This document shows, one piece after another, positions 41,936 through 52,524 of a stretch of DNA of 64,000 bases. The stretch covers positions 1,059,178 through 1,123,177 of the forward strand of contig JASGKK010000003.1 of the NCBI GenBank assembly GCA_047600605.1, written 5' to 3'. Position 1 is the stretch's first letter. Each line of letters starts with the position of its first letter. A model generated the notes under the pieces. It saw only the letters and a list, made by a program, of their open reading frames with translations, searched no databases and was not told where the DNA came from. Made by a program: the position numbers and the translations under genes. This DNA comes from CAYMZZ01 sp047600605 (GTDB taxonomy: Bacteria > Bacteroidota > Bacteroidia > Chitinophagales > Chitinophagaceae).

Positions 41936-44900
41936 TTAATTTGACTTCATGACACGTTTCGTGATTACCTGGCTGCCATTACTAACCCGCAGAGTGTACA
42001 GGCCTGCCGCCAGTCCATCGGTCTCTGTCAACTGAAGGCTGTTTACCCCTGCATAAGCCAGTTGTTTTTCACGCCTTACCAGTTTACCATTGAGATCGAT
42101 CAGGTCGATAGTGAGCGGACTGCTTGTCTTCAGCACCACATCAAACCGCAGGGTATGACTAAACGGGTTGATCACATTGCCAAAGGCATAAGCCTCCATA
42201 TTCCTGTTGAGCTGGATTACCGCCGATATTTTGCGCCGGTTACTTTCTGTATTGAGCACAATCCTGTACCATGCTTTGCCATTCAGCATCTCCGGATCCT
42301 TAAAGGAATAAGTATTTACCGAAGCTCCGTTGTGATGTCCCGAAAGGGTACTGATAGCATAGAAGCTGCGTCCATCCAGGCTTTTTTCAACGATATAGCT
42401 TACCAGTCCCTCTTCTTTTGAAGCCGACCAGAAAAGACTGGCATGATCATCTACCAGCTTACCATTGAAGGCCAGCAGGTCGGTAGTAAGTACAGGTCCG
42501 CAGTCATTGACTGCCAGGTTGATGATACTGATACCATCCGTGACCTGGCAGGAGGTACTGCCCAGGTTGGTATTGGTAGTGGCCACGATCACACGATACA
42601 GGTTGCCGCTATCGCTCACCGTCGTGTTGGTATGCGGAATGGTATAAGACGTTATATACTCGTAGAGGCCGCCGCCGGTCAGTACGGGAGTAGCATTGCC
42701 GGAGGTTCCTACATCGGTCCAGGAAACGCCGTTATTCACACTGCGCTGCCAGATATAATGTGTATAGTTATTGAAATAAGAACGCACCGTATCGTAAATG
42801 GTCAGCGCGTTGCCTTCGCACACATTCGGATTAAGCGATGGTGAATAACTCATGTTGGGCAGACAGGTAGCAATGGAAATATCATCCATTACCCAGTCAT
42901 TACCACCACCACCCTGCGAGTTATTGCGGATGATAAAGGTGGCGCTGGTTTGCGCGGGACCTGTTACAAACATGAATCCTTTTTTCACCCAGCCACCTGT
43001 ATATGCCATTTCACCCGTGCTGTAGCGGTCCAGGTCATCGAGGGCAAAAGTCAGGTTAGGCAGTACGCCCGGCTGCCGGGGCAGATAACTATTGCCCAGT
43101 GAGTCAATACCGCAGGTGGGACAGATATTTCTGAACCAGGCAGAAAACTCGTAATAGGTATTGGGACAAAGATTATTGAGTGTTTGGCGATAACTTTCTG
43201 AAGCCACATAGTCGGCATTTACCATGAGCATATAGCCGCCGGAGACTCCATCGGCTTCTGGTGTATTGCCCACTGAGTTGCTGGTGCCGCTATGATCTCC
43301 ATCAATATCCCAGTGACCCGTATGCATACGGTTGGCACAGGCATCCTGTGAAGGAAGCGATGTGGGGCAGGTAGGGGTACGTTCGGCATTACGGTTGGTG
43401 CCACTACGCGGACTGATATTTTTTACAATGGCATAACGACCATCGCCCACACCTACTGTAGCCGATACGTTTGGCAGATAGGTATAGCCTGGTATGGGAT
43501 AGGTGAGACCGGTAGACCGGTTGAGTGAGTTACCGGTACCAAATGTACCTCCGAATTCCTGCGCATTATTTACCCCCGTTGCATTGGTGCAAAGGCTCAT
43601 GGGGTCGCTGATCAGGATCTTGTAGGGAACGGCGGTGAGTGCAATATCTGCACCACCTAATGTATTCTGATAAATGAATTTGCCCGGGAAAAGGTTAATG
43701 GTGTCGCCGACAGCACCGGTCACCACTACGCGGAATGCGGTGGCAAATAACATACCTCCGCCACCACGTGGCCGATCGGATCCGGCAACCATACGACCAA
43801 TAGCCGAAGCAGTTTCTGTTTCCGTATTATCTGCGACGGTGTCGGGAGGATATGATCCAAAACCCAGGTTAAGGCGGATATTGTATTCAGTCGGTCCGGG
43901 CAATGCTACATAAGAACCGGCATCATCATTTAAATCCAGTGAATACCGGCGAAAGGTAAGGCCTTCGTTGGTGATTACCCTGATGGAATCCTGGGTGCCT
44001 GTGAGCATGTTTGTATGTGTGGGCACATTATCTACATAACGGAGTCCATAGAGGGTGCCTGCCGTATGATTGATGGTCATACGGATCTCCAGCGTATCGC
44101 CGGGTTGAACCACACCACCAGTACTGCGTTTTGATACGTTTACATAGCTGTTGCCAAAGCGGGGAGGCGGAGTGGCAGATGTAATACAGATATTAAAACC
44201 GGCATTGGCATTGGGAGCCGGAGTATTGGTAGAGTATACACGTACATAATAAGTGACACCAACGGTAAGTCCGGTGGCACTGATGGACGTAGTGCCGCAC
44301 TGTAAGGAAGTAAATGATCCGCAGGTGCCCGACAATAACTGCATGCGGGTACCAGTGAAATTGCCACCCACACTACCCAGCGAAATACTTGCAGCCGGAT
44401 CAACGGCTGTAAACCGGTACCATACATCATATCCCAATGGTCCCGTACAGGGCGCAATAGCAATAGAAGATGGTGTAGAACCCGCCACAGTACCCGGCAC
44501 GTTACTGGAACTGCAGGCACTCGTTACCGGCACGGTGATGGCGCCTGTACATTCATCATTGAACGGCACAGGTGCTACCGGATCTGTCACACAAATACTA
44601 AAGCCGGCATTGGTAGACTCGGTTGGGGGAGTGCCTGTTGAATATACCCTTACATAATAAGTAGTACCCACCGTCAGGTTGCTGGCAGTGATAGAAGTGG
44701 TGCCGCAGAAAAGCGCAGTTTGTGAGCCACAGGTACCCTGCAGCAGCTGCATACCGGGATTGGTAAAGTCGGTTCCGAGTGAACTGATCGTTACCGTCGG
44801 ATTGGGTGTTTGTGCAGTAAAACGATACCAGATATCATAGGTAACAGTTCCGGTACAGGGGGCTATTGCCACACCAGAATTGGTGGTGGCATACATATTG

Positions 44901-45445
44901 CCAGTCGTTGGCGAGCAGGTGACACCGGATGTTAAGAGTGGTACAGAGGCCGAACAGTTATTATTGGAAGGAGCCGGGTCAGTTATACAAATATTAAATG
45001 TACCAGTAGTATTGTTGTTTGAGAAAATACGCACATAGTAGGTGTTTCCTATTGTGAGTGATGAAGCAGTGAGTGTAGAGGTACTGGTAACACATTGTAC
45101 AGCTGTCGGGCTGCTACAAGTGCCAGAAAATAATTGAATACTGCGTTGCGATGGCGATGAGTTGAGGGTAATGGTGGGGTTTGTGCTTTTGGCAACAAAG
45201 CTATACCACACATCATTTCTGGTACCGGCAGGGGTTCCTCCACCACAGGCACCCGCTACGGTAGTATAGGTAGCACCCGTCAGTGTACCCCCTGTATAAG
45301 AGCAGGTGGGTGACGATGAAAGGGGCGCCGCGTTACAAATAAGATTATTGGCAGGTTGAGCCAACAACGCCTGAGGCGAAAGAAACATTAAAAATAACCA
45401 TAGCAGTTTCCTGCATAGGCGGAGGGTATAGGTAAAGCTCTTCAT
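41936..45445 (-). CDS. Large T9SS-exported protein: three PPC-like modules, DUF11, lectin-like domain, FN-III, sorting tail
   Basis: 1169-aa secreted protein starting at MKSFTYTLRL (ATG at 45445). Signal peptide LLWLFLMFLSPQALLAQ. Three about 120-residue modules follow, each with DVWYRF, LxSGTCGS, CGTTS and LTVGxTYYVRVYS elements and paired Cys, resembling bacterial pre-peptidase C-terminal domains. Next come a DUF11-like repeat (SYVNVSKRSTGGVVQPGDTL), a jelly-roll-like domain ending GGGGNDWVMDDISIATCLP, an FN-III-like domain (KLVDDHASLFWSASKEEGL) and a C-terminal tail (GKLVRREKQLAYAGVNSLQL to ITKRVMKSN) of T9SS type. Probably a surface adhesin or binding protein. Close paralogue of the next minus-strand gene. 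Confidence 0.82.
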   Translation of the reverse strand: MKSFTYTLRLCRKLLWLFLMFLSPQALLAQPANNLICNAAPLSSSPTCSYTGGTLTGATYTTVAGACGGGTPAGTRNDVWYSFVAKSTNPTITLNSSPSQRSIQLFSGTCSSPTAVQCVTSTSTLTASSLTIGNTYYVRIFSNNNTTGTFNICITDPAPSNNNCSASVPLLTSGVTCSPTTGNMYATTNSGVAIAPCTGTVTYDIWYRFTAQTPNPTVTISSLGTDFTNPGMQLLQGTCGSQTALFCGTTSITASNLTVGTTYYVRVYSTGTPPTESTNAGFSICVTDPVAPVPFNDECTGAITVPVTSACSSSNVPGTVAGSTPSSIAIAPCTGPLGYDVWYRFTAVDPAASISLGSVGGNFTGTRMQLLSGTCGSFTSLQCGTTSISATGLTVGVTYYVRVYSTNTPAPNANAGFNICITSATPPPRFGNSYVNVSKRSTGGVVQPGDTLEIRMTINHTAGTLYGLRYVDNVPTHTNMLTGTQDSIRVITNEGLTFRRYSLDLNDDAGSYVALPGPTEYNIRLNLGFGSYPPDTVADNTETETASAIGRMVAGSDRPRGGGGMLFATAFRVVVTGAVGDTINLFPGKFIYQNTLGGADIALTAVPYKILISDPMSLCTNATGVNNAQEFGGTFGTGNSLNRSTGLTYPIPGYTYLPNVSATVGVGDGRYAIVKNISPRSGTNRNAERTPTCPTSLPSQDACANRMHTGHWDIDGDHSGTSNSVGNTPEADGVSGGYMLMVNADYVASESYRQTLNNLCPNTYYEFSAWFRNICPTCGIDSLGNSYLPRQPGVLPNLTFALDDLDRYSTGEMAYTGGWVKKGFMFVTGPAQTSATFIIRNNSQGGGGNDWVMDDISIATCLPNMSYSPSLNPNVCEGNALTIYDTVRSYFNNYTHYIWQRSVNNGVSWTDVGTSGNATPVLTGGGLYEYITSYTIPHTNTTVSDSGNLYRVIVATTNTNLGSTSCQVTDGISIINLAVNDCGPVLTTDLLAFNGKLVDDHASLFWSASKEEGLVSYIVEKSLDGRSFYAISTLSGHHNGASVNTYSFKDPEMLNGKAWYRIVLNTESNRRKISAVIQLNRNMEAYAFGNVINPFSHTLRFDVVLKTSSPLTIDLIDLNGKLVRREKQLAYAGVNSLQLTETDGLAAGLYTLRVSNGSQVITKRVMKSN

Positions 45446-45630
45446 GGTTTGGACTGATGGGTTTTTCAGGATATGGTGAGTAACAAAATAACAATAACCT
45501 GACCGGGGCAACAATAGGAAAAATACAGAGTCGCGGTAAGGGTATTTACTAGTTTAAGAAGTTCAAAAGCGCTAATAACCAGTTTCTTCGGCTTTTTTCC
45601 GTACAAATCAGCACCGGGAGCATAAAAAAA

Positions 45631-45652
45631 GCCAGCCGTATGCACGGCTGGC
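45631..45652 (-). terminator. Intrinsic terminator of the second paralogue
   Basis: GCCAGCCGT-ATGC-ACGGCTGGC hairpin, with seven As on the plus-strand left flank serving as the U-run for the minus strand; 25 bases past the stop at 45677. Confidence 0.9.
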
Positions 45653-45676
45653 CTGTACCTAAATGAGCGGCGACTG

Positions 45677-48600
45677 CTAGCGGGATGCTTTCACCACTCG
45701 TTTGTGTATAATACGATCCTTATTGATGACCCGCAGGGTATAAGCGCCTGACTGCAGACCGTCTGTGTTATTGATAGTAAAGCTGTTTACACCGGCATAG
45801 GCATTCTGCCTTTCGCGATGAATCGTTTTTCCGTTCATATCTATCAGTTCTATCAGCAGGTTACTGTTATCAGACAGGTACACATCAAAACGTAACTGAT
45901 TGGCAAAGGGATTCACCACAGTGCCAAAAGTGAAGTCTACCAGGTCATTACGAAGCTGCACAATACCGGAATACTTTTTACTGCCATCTGCATGCTGCAT
46001 CACAATACGATACCAAGCCTTATATACTACACCGCCCGCATCCGTAAATGAGTAGCGGTTAATACTGGCATTGCTGGCGTAACCATCTACATGGCCGACG
46101 GGTGTAAACCGCTGACCATCATAACTGCGCTCTATTATATAATGATATAAACCCTCTTCTTTTGATGTACTCCAGTTCAGAACAGCATCACGATTGCTGA
46201 GACGACCATTGAAAGAAAGCAGATCCGTTTTGAGTACCGGCCCGCAATCCATTACAGACAGATTGATAATACTGATCCCGTCAGTCACGCGGCAGGCAGG
46301 GCTGCTCAGGTTGCTGCTGGTGGTTGCTACCAGTACACGATACAGGTCACCGCTATCCGATACGTTGGTATTGGTGGTGGGAATGGTATACGCGGTCACA
46401 TATTCCCAGCGGTTAAGGGTGCTGTTATAAACCGGAATACTGTCGCGCGAGGCACCCAGATCAGTCCAGTTGACGCCATTATCGGTACTGCGTTGCCAGA
46501 TATGATAAGTATAGTTGTCGTAGTACCCGCGGATAGTATCATATATGGTAAGCGGATTGCCGGTACAAACATTGGGATTGAGCGATGGGGAATAGCTCAT
46601 ATCCGGTAGACAGGTTGATACGGCGATATCATCAATGGCCCAGTCATTTCCTCCTCCTCCGGGGGCATTATTCCGTATACTGATGATCATCTGTGTTTCG
46701 CTGGGTCCCGTTCGGTAGGTAAATCCTTTTTTGACCCATTGTCCTGTATAATAAATATCGCCGGTGCTGTAGTAATCATGACCATTGATATTAAAGGTGA
46801 GTGTGGGACGTACGCCGGATGAGTCACCGGGTGCAGTAGGCTCATACCCTACACTGCTTGAACCACGGCCTACAGAGTCGGCACCGCAGGTACGGCAGAT
46901 ATTACGGAACCAGGCTGAATATTCGTAGGAAGTATTCGGACAAAGATTGCGTACCGTGTCTTTAAATGCGGTATCCGTACGGTAAGATGCATTGATCACT
47001 ACCATATAGCCACCACTTTGGCCGGCATTTACATTGGCCGGCAGGTTGCCCTGTAAAGGATTGGATGCTCCTGTGTGATCGCCAATGATATCCCATACGC
47101 CAAATACCCGTCGGCCAGAGTTGGTTTCGTTGGGGTCAATAGAATAAAGCGCTGTAGTGGTGCCGGCACTGGTATTGTTTGACATACCGTAGTAATAATC
47201 GCCCGGCGCATTGGCACCAAATGCAGTATAGGAATAGTTGGTCGGTACTTTTGAAGAGGCCGTGCGGTCCTTGGTAGTGCCCGAGCCAAATGTACCACCA
47301 CTCTCTGATAAGAGCGAGTTCTGAACAGCATTATTACAAATACCAAAATCACGGTAGATCATCGCATTTACTGCGGGGAAGGTGATGGTATTGACGGCAC
47401 TCGCCGGCTGGTTACGATAGCTCAGGCTACCCCCACCCACACTCACGGTGTTGCCGTAGCCGACAGCATTTACCTGTACGCGGTAAGAGGCGATCAATAC
47501 GCAGGTAGTACCAAAGATGCTGGGCCGATCCGTACTTCTCACAGGCCCGCCCACACTGGCAGTGGCACCATTACCAATATTAAAACTTACGGCCGATCCG
47601 GTTATACTGGCGGGGTCACTATCCACAGCATCCGTCCATTGCCGGAAGATCTTTCCTTCATTGGTCAGAACCCGCAGGGTGCCGGGTACATAGGTTGTAT
47701 TGCTGGGCAGATTATCAGTAAATGAAACACCATAGGCATTGTTGGTACGCACAACAAATGTGGCACGGATTTCCAAAACATCATTCGGCTCAATAGTACC
47801 ACCCGTACCCTGTTTGGTTACGTTGATATAACTTTTGCCATAGTCAACGGTGGGCGATGAAGTGGTAGGATTTGAAATACAAATACGGAAGGCCCAGTTG
47901 GCTCCCGACATAGGAACCGTTGTGGAGAATACACGTATATAATAAGTAGTACCTACTGTAAGGCCTGCGCCTCCCAGGTCGGTCATCAGATCGAGTGTCG
48001 TACCTGTTTTACACATCACAGAGGTAAGTGAGCCACATGATCCGGAAAATATCTGTATTCCGGCACCCGCTGCAGTGAAGTCTGATCCCAGGTTGGTAAG
48101 GGCAATACTGGGAAAAGCATGAGTAGCAGAAAAACTGAACCATACATCTGGTGCTCCTGCGGGTGCGCAATCGTTCGGCAGCCCGGCAGTGCCCTGCGCA
48201 TTTAATAAGGTACGGTTGGTACTGCACCCGCCGCCGACCGTAATACTCGTTGGAGCAGAGCAGTTATCGTTGCCGGGTCGGGCCCCGTCAACTACACAAA
48301 TGGTAAAAGAGATATTGGAACCGTTGTTGGCATAGACACGTATATAATAAGTGGCGCCTACGGTAAGGCCCGAAGCAGTATAAGAACTGGTAACGCCACA
48401 GTTAATGGAGGTCAGACTGCCACAGGTACCCGAAAAAAGCTCAAACCTCCGCTGACTGGAGCCTGCAAGAGTAATAGTGGGGTTGGTGGTTTGTGCGACA
48501 AACTGATACCATACATCCGGCTGATTGCCGCAGGCATTGCCTGTACCTGTAGTATACGTTGCACCCGAGGTTGAGCCGGATGTCGTCACACAACTGGTTC

Positions 48601-48730
48601 CTGATGTAAGTACGGTGGCTGTAGCACAGGCATTACTTTGTGCATAAAGTGCCGCAGGCAAAAGGACAGGGATGGTGGCTTTTAGTATCGTAAAAAAAGC
48701 CCGTCGAAAATGGTAGAGATACGGGTTCAT
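45677..48730 (-). CDS. Large T9SS-exported protein, paralogue with two PPC-like modules
   Basis: 1017-aa paralogue of 41936-45445 with the same order but two PPC-like modules rather than three. Signal peptide FTILKATIPVLLPAALYAQ. Modules run CATATVLTSGTSCVTTSGST to FTICVVD and CSAPTSITVGGGC to FRICISN. The DUF11-like repeat starts SYINVTKQGTGGTIEPNDVL. The jelly-roll-like domain ends GGGGNDWAIDDIAVSTCLPD, then an FN-III-like domain and a tail with GKTIHRERQNAYAGVNSFTI ending IHKRVVKASR. The module-number difference suggests duplication followed by loss or gain. Divergent from the next gene across a half-site-rich region. Confidence 0.82.
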   Translation of the reverse strand: MNPYLYHFRRAFFTILKATIPVLLPAALYAQSNACATATVLTSGTSCVTTSGSTSGATYTTGTGNACGNQPDVWYQFVAQTTNPTITLAGSSQRRFELFSGTCGSLTSINCGVTSSYTASGLTVGATYYIRVYANNGSNISFTICVVDGARPGNDNCSAPTSITVGGGCSTNRTLLNAQGTAGLPNDCAPAGAPDVWFSFSATHAFPSIALTNLGSDFTAAGAGIQIFSGSCGSLTSVMCKTGTTLDLMTDLGGAGLTVGTTYYIRVFSTTVPMSGANWAFRICISNPTTSSPTVDYGKSYINVTKQGTGGTIEPNDVLEIRATFVVRTNNAYGVSFTDNLPSNTTYVPGTLRVLTNEGKIFRQWTDAVDSDPASITGSAVSFNIGNGATASVGGPVRSTDRPSIFGTTCVLIASYRVQVNAVGYGNTVSVGGGSLSYRNQPASAVNTITFPAVNAMIYRDFGICNNAVQNSLLSESGGTFGSGTTKDRTASSKVPTNYSYTAFGANAPGDYYYGMSNNTSAGTTTALYSIDPNETNSGRRVFGVWDIIGDHTGASNPLQGNLPANVNAGQSGGYMVVINASYRTDTAFKDTVRNLCPNTSYEYSAWFRNICRTCGADSVGRGSSSVGYEPTAPGDSSGVRPTLTFNINGHDYYSTGDIYYTGQWVKKGFTYRTGPSETQMIISIRNNAPGGGGNDWAIDDIAVSTCLPDMSYSPSLNPNVCTGNPLTIYDTIRGYYDNYTYHIWQRSTDNGVNWTDLGASRDSIPVYNSTLNRWEYVTAYTIPTTNTNVSDSGDLYRVLVATTSSNLSSPACRVTDGISIINLSVMDCGPVLKTDLLSFNGRLSNRDAVLNWSTSKEEGLYHYIIERSYDGQRFTPVGHVDGYASNASINRYSFTDAGGVVYKAWYRIVMQHADGSKKYSGIVQLRNDLVDFTFGTVVNPFANQLRFDVYLSDNSNLLIELIDMNGKTIHRERQNAYAGVNSFTINNTDGLQSGAYTLRVINKDRIIHKRVVKASR

Positions 48731-48850
48731 AAGTGGAAACGCTTGGTTTTTCGGATCAGTGGATGAGCAAAATAAGTGTAATCACATATTTTTTCCAATA
48801 GCAAGAATACCCCACTTTAATAAGTGTAAATACTAAGTGAGATAAAGTGG
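48731..48850. promoter_or_regulatory. Repeated AAGTG half-sites between divergent T9SS genes
   Basis: AAGTG at 48731, 48774, 48822, 48835 and 48845 and its complement CACTT at 48813. CCACTTTA (48812-48819) and TAAAGTGG (48843-48850) form an 8-bp inverted pair, and CACTT-TAAT-AAGTG a shorter one. Possible shared operator for both genes. Confidence 0.4.
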
Positions 48851-48910
48851 TTTTACTCTTAGAGAATTTGCAAAGGGTTGTTAATTTGTGCCCTGAAATC
48901 CACCGATCAA

Positions 48911-51900
48911 ATGAAAAAACCATTACTCTTTGCCGCCTTGTTGGCTTCACAACTGGCGTTTTCTCAAGCCTCTACCGATGTTTGTTCCAGCAATACCATC
49001 ATTACCGTAGGTAGTAGCTGTACACCAGTTACAGGTAACCTATACAATGCAACCGAAGGAGGAGCCACTTCAACATGTGGCAGGCGCTATGATATGTGGT
49101 ACCGTTTTACGGTACCAGCTAATTCCAATATGGTTCGTATACAGGTCACCCTACCTGCTACCAGTGTCGGGTTGACAACAGGCAATACCTATGTAGAGGT
49201 ATTTAATACAAGCGCTTGCGGTTCTGTAGCAGCCGGAGTTTCGCTTACATGTGCTAGCATCGCCTCCCCCCGGTTTTATAGCGGGTTGACTGCGGGTGGT
49301 ACTTATTACATGCGCGTATTTACTACCGGTAATCCTAATACGGCACCTGCTTCCAGGTATGATTTTTCGCTTTGTATTACTTCTAATGATAACTGTAATA
49401 CGGCTGCAACCCTGGAGCCGAACACAGGTCAGGTTTATTCAGTGCAGGGTGCATTAGGTACTGTGGGTACCATACCTACAGGTTGTGCCACCGGTACATC
49501 AGATGATGACGTATGGTTCAAGTTTACTTCTATCAGTCATATTGCCAATGTAGCGCTGAGTGCACTGGGCAGCAACCTCAATACTTCGGGAGCACGTTTC
49601 CAGGTATTCAGTGGCAGTTGCGGATCACTGACGTCGATCGCCTGCGGCAGTGGTACCACATCATTGCAGGTGCTGGGTCTCAATATCAATGAAACTTATT
49701 TCGTGCGGGTTTATTCAGCGGGCAATACGGCTATTACCAGTAATGGGAATTTCAATATCCAGGTTACCCAGACGGCACCCACGAGAGTCACCGAGACCAG
49801 CCGGACCAACGAATTATTCAAACAGAGCATACTTTCGCCCTCTGGTTTACTGAGCGATCCCTGGGAGATTACCTATGGACCGGATAATATGCTGTGGGTG
49901 ACGGAATCAAAAGGATACCGGGTTTACCGTATCAATCCTGCCAATGGTAACCGCACCATGGTACTCAACATTTCCCAGGGCAGCACTTTCTTCAGCAGCA
50001 CAACAGATCAGGCATTCAATGTACAATTCAATGTTGGCTCACTTAAGCCACAGGGAGGTCTTGCCGGACTGGCTGTGCACCCCAAATTTCTGGATCCTAC
50101 AGATCCCAAAAATTATGTGTACATATCTTACATACATACATCTCTCGGCGGATCGTCACCAACAGGTATCTTTTTCCGTAACCGTATAGTAAGATTTACC
50201 TATAATACGACCACCGGCTTGCTGGAGTCGCCCGAATCTATCTGCGATACACTGCCTGGTAGCAGTGACCACAACAGTCAGCGCATGATCATCGCTCCCG
50301 TAGGTGGTAAAGATTACCTGTTTTATGCAGCAGGTGATATGGGTGCTGGTCAGTTTGGCAATAAAGACCGTCCCATACATGCCCAGGAGCCCGGCTATTA
50401 TGAAGGGAAAATTCTCCGCTATAACCTGGAGCCTGATCCGCTTATATCCGATACCTATGCCAAATGGGTACCGACAGATAATCCCTACAGTTCAACAAGT
50501 GCAGTATGGGCTATTGGTATCCGCAACAATCAGGGTTTTGCTTACGACGCCCAGAAAGGAATTTTGTATGGCTCTTCACACGGCCCTTATAGTGACGATG
50601 AAATAAATGTGATAGAAAAAGGAAAGAACTATGGTCACCCCATAGTAATTGGTTACGCTGCTGATGAAAATTATAATGATGCGTCTGCCGGTACCAACAA
50701 TACCATCTCTGCCTGTCCGAAAATTGTTTCCGAATCAGCCAATGCTGCATTGATCGGCAGCAGCTATAAGGATCCGCTTTTTTCTGCCTATGCCCGTCCT
50801 AAAGCGGAGATACAGGCTATTTGGGCAACCAATAGCCCTCCCGGCAATGGTGGCTGGCCTTCCGAAGGCTGGTCAGGTCTCGACATCTATAAAAAAACAG
50901 TGATTCCCGGCTGGAAAAATTCGTTACTGGCTGCCTCACTCAAATGGGGACGGATTGTACGGTTTAAACTGGGATCAGATGGTAATAGCATTTTGCCAAT
51001 CGGAACCAAGGATACAGTCAGCTATTTCGGTAGCAGAAACCGTTTCCGCGATCTGGCCTTTGATCCGAATGGCCGCGATATCTACGTGATCATGGACGCC
51101 TCTACGAGCACCTCAGGCCCCAGTGCCGCCAATCCGACGGTAAATGATTGCCTGGGATGCGTACAGAAATATACATTCCTCGGATACAAAGACAACGGAG
51201 GTACCAGTACCATCCCTGCATATATTGAAGTATCTGATCCCGGTACCAACAATACCTGTGTGCCGGTAAATTCAATAACCATAAACGACGATAACAACAA
51301 TATCTGGGTGCCTATTACCGGACCCGATGGAAATGTAGTGGCAGAGATTAAAGCCAATGGACAAAACCTGGGCGTGGTTACAGCTTCTGTTTACAAGAGC
51401 AGCACAGGCACACTCCGTCGTCATAATAATAAACGCTACCTCGACCGTAACATAACCATTACACCGGCTGTGCAACCCAGTGCCGATGTAAATATCCGGC
51501 TGTATATTTCCAAAGCCGAACTGCAGGCCATGGTTGATGATGACCTGAGCGGAATTTCTGAAATAGGCGACTTGAAGATTCTGAAGAATAATGATAATTG
51601 CCGTGGTACGATTGGCTCCAATACCACCATGATTGATCCTGATCAGAATTTTACTACCACGCATGGCACAGATGGCTATGTAGTACAGGGTGACATCAGT
51701 TCTTTCTCTTCCTTCTACTTTGGCGCAGCATTGATCTCATTGCCACTGGACCTGCTTACCTTCAAAGGCACATTGATAAATAACGCCACCCTGCTGGAAT
51801 GGGAAACTGCCAACGAGAAAAATACAGACCAGTTTATCATTGAGCGCAGTCTTGATGGACGTAACTATACAACGATAGGAACTGTTGCTGCAGCCGGCAA

Positions 51901-52297
51901 TAGCAGCGCTAATCTGAAGTATAACTACACAGATGGTACAATATCCACGCTGCCCAGCAATGTGGTATACTATCGTCTGAAGATGATGAACCAGGATGGA
52001 AGCTTTAGCTACTCTACCGTAGTAAGAATCACACTTACCGACCTGGCTGGCCGTCTCTCTGTGTATCCTAACCCTGCCAGCAGCTCGACAAACGTAAGTT
52101 TCAATGCCAGTAAGGCAGGCGCTGCCAGCTGGAAACTGATCAATAAATCAGGGGCTACCGTAATGCAGGGTTCTGTAAACCTGAAAACAGGCAAAAACCT
52201 GATCCCGCTCAATATTCAGCACCTGGCGGCTGGTACCTATCATTTCATATTTACCGGCACAGATATCAATAAGAATATAAATATTCAAAAGCTTTAA
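48911..52297 (+). CDS. T9SS-exported protein with PPC-like modules and glucose/sorbosone dehydrogenase-like propeller
   Basis: 1128-aa secreted protein; the start ATG at 48911 gives signal peptide KKPLLFAALLASQLAFSQ. Two PPC-like modules (about 20-160 and 165-300) precede a six-bladed-propeller region related to PQQ-dependent sugar (GSDH) dehydrogenases. It runs from DPWEITYGPDNMLWVTES through GGLAGLAVHPKF, GSSDHNSQRMIIAPVGGKDY, AIGIRNNQGFAYD and SDDEINVIEKGKNYGHP. Then come a linker, an FN-III-like domain (LLTFKGTLINNATLLEWETA) and a type A sorting tail (LSVYPNPASSSTNVSFNASK to INIQKL). Whether PQQ is bound is unknown; an oxidoreductase or sugar-binding role at the surface is inferred. Confidence 0.82.
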   Translation: MKKPLLFAALLASQLAFSQASTDVCSSNTIITVGSSCTPVTGNLYNATEGGATSTCGRRYDMWYRFTVPANSNMVRIQVTLPATSVGLTTGNTYVEVFNTSACGSVAAGVSLTCASIASPRFYSGLTAGGTYYMRVFTTGNPNTAPASRYDFSLCITSNDNCNTAATLEPNTGQVYSVQGALGTVGTIPTGCATGTSDDDVWFKFTSISHIANVALSALGSNLNTSGARFQVFSGSCGSLTSIACGSGTTSLQVLGLNINETYFVRVYSAGNTAITSNGNFNIQVTQTAPTRVTETSRTNELFKQSILSPSGLLSDPWEITYGPDNMLWVTESKGYRVYRINPANGNRTMVLNISQGSTFFSSTTDQAFNVQFNVGSLKPQGGLAGLAVHPKFLDPTDPKNYVYISYIHTSLGGSSPTGIFFRNRIVRFTYNTTTGLLESPESICDTLPGSSDHNSQRMIIAPVGGKDYLFYAAGDMGAGQFGNKDRPIHAQEPGYYEGKILRYNLEPDPLISDTYAKWVPTDNPYSSTSAVWAIGIRNNQGFAYDAQKGILYGSSHGPYSDDEINVIEKGKNYGHPIVIGYAADENYNDASAGTNNTISACPKIVSESANAALIGSSYKDPLFSAYARPKAEIQAIWATNSPPGNGGWPSEGWSGLDIYKKTVIPGWKNSLLAASLKWGRIVRFKLGSDGNSILPIGTKDTVSYFGSRNRFRDLAFDPNGRDIYVIMDASTSTSGPSAANPTVNDCLGCVQKYTFLGYKDNGGTSTIPAYIEVSDPGTNNTCVPVNSITINDDNNNIWVPITGPDGNVVAEIKANGQNLGVVTASVYKSSTGTLRRHNNKRYLDRNITITPAVQPSADVNIRLYISKAELQAMVDDDLSGISEIGDLKILKNNDNCRGTIGSNTTMIDPDQNFTTTHGTDGYVVQGDISSFSSFYFGAALISLPLDLLTFKGTLINNATLLEWETANEKNTDQFIIERSLDGRNYTTIGTVAAAGNSSANLKYNYTDGTISTLPSNVVYYRLKMMNQDGSFSYSTVVRITLTDLAGRLSVYPNPASSSTNVSFNASKAGAASWKLINKSGATVMQGSVNLKTGKNLIPLNIQHLAAGTYHFIFTGTDINKNINIQKL

Positions 52298-52325
52298 TAC
52301 TGTTCGGTCTCATTTTGTGTGTCAG

Positions 52326-52351
52326 AGCCCTGTCAGCAGACAGGGCTTTTT
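52326..52351 (+). terminator. Intrinsic terminator
   Basis: AGCCCTGTC-AGCA-GACAGGGCT (52326-52347) followed by TTTT; 28 bases after the stop at 52297. Confidence 0.9.
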
Positions 52352-52524
52352 CGTTAGGCAAATACACTTAATACTAATTGACAGATACTGCATTTTTCGA
52401 GAGTAAATTGCGTGGAAGTACTCTTTTCCTGTATAAACAGGGTATCGAACTTCGGAATCAAATACAGGGATACGTAATTTGTAGTTAATTGACCGGCAAT
52501 AAACAGGCTGTCAAATCCAAACCT

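Noticed and set aside
41936..48730. Assembly duplication of one T9SS gene
   Set aside because: The two paralogues differ in module number and throughout their residues, so they are diverged real copies.
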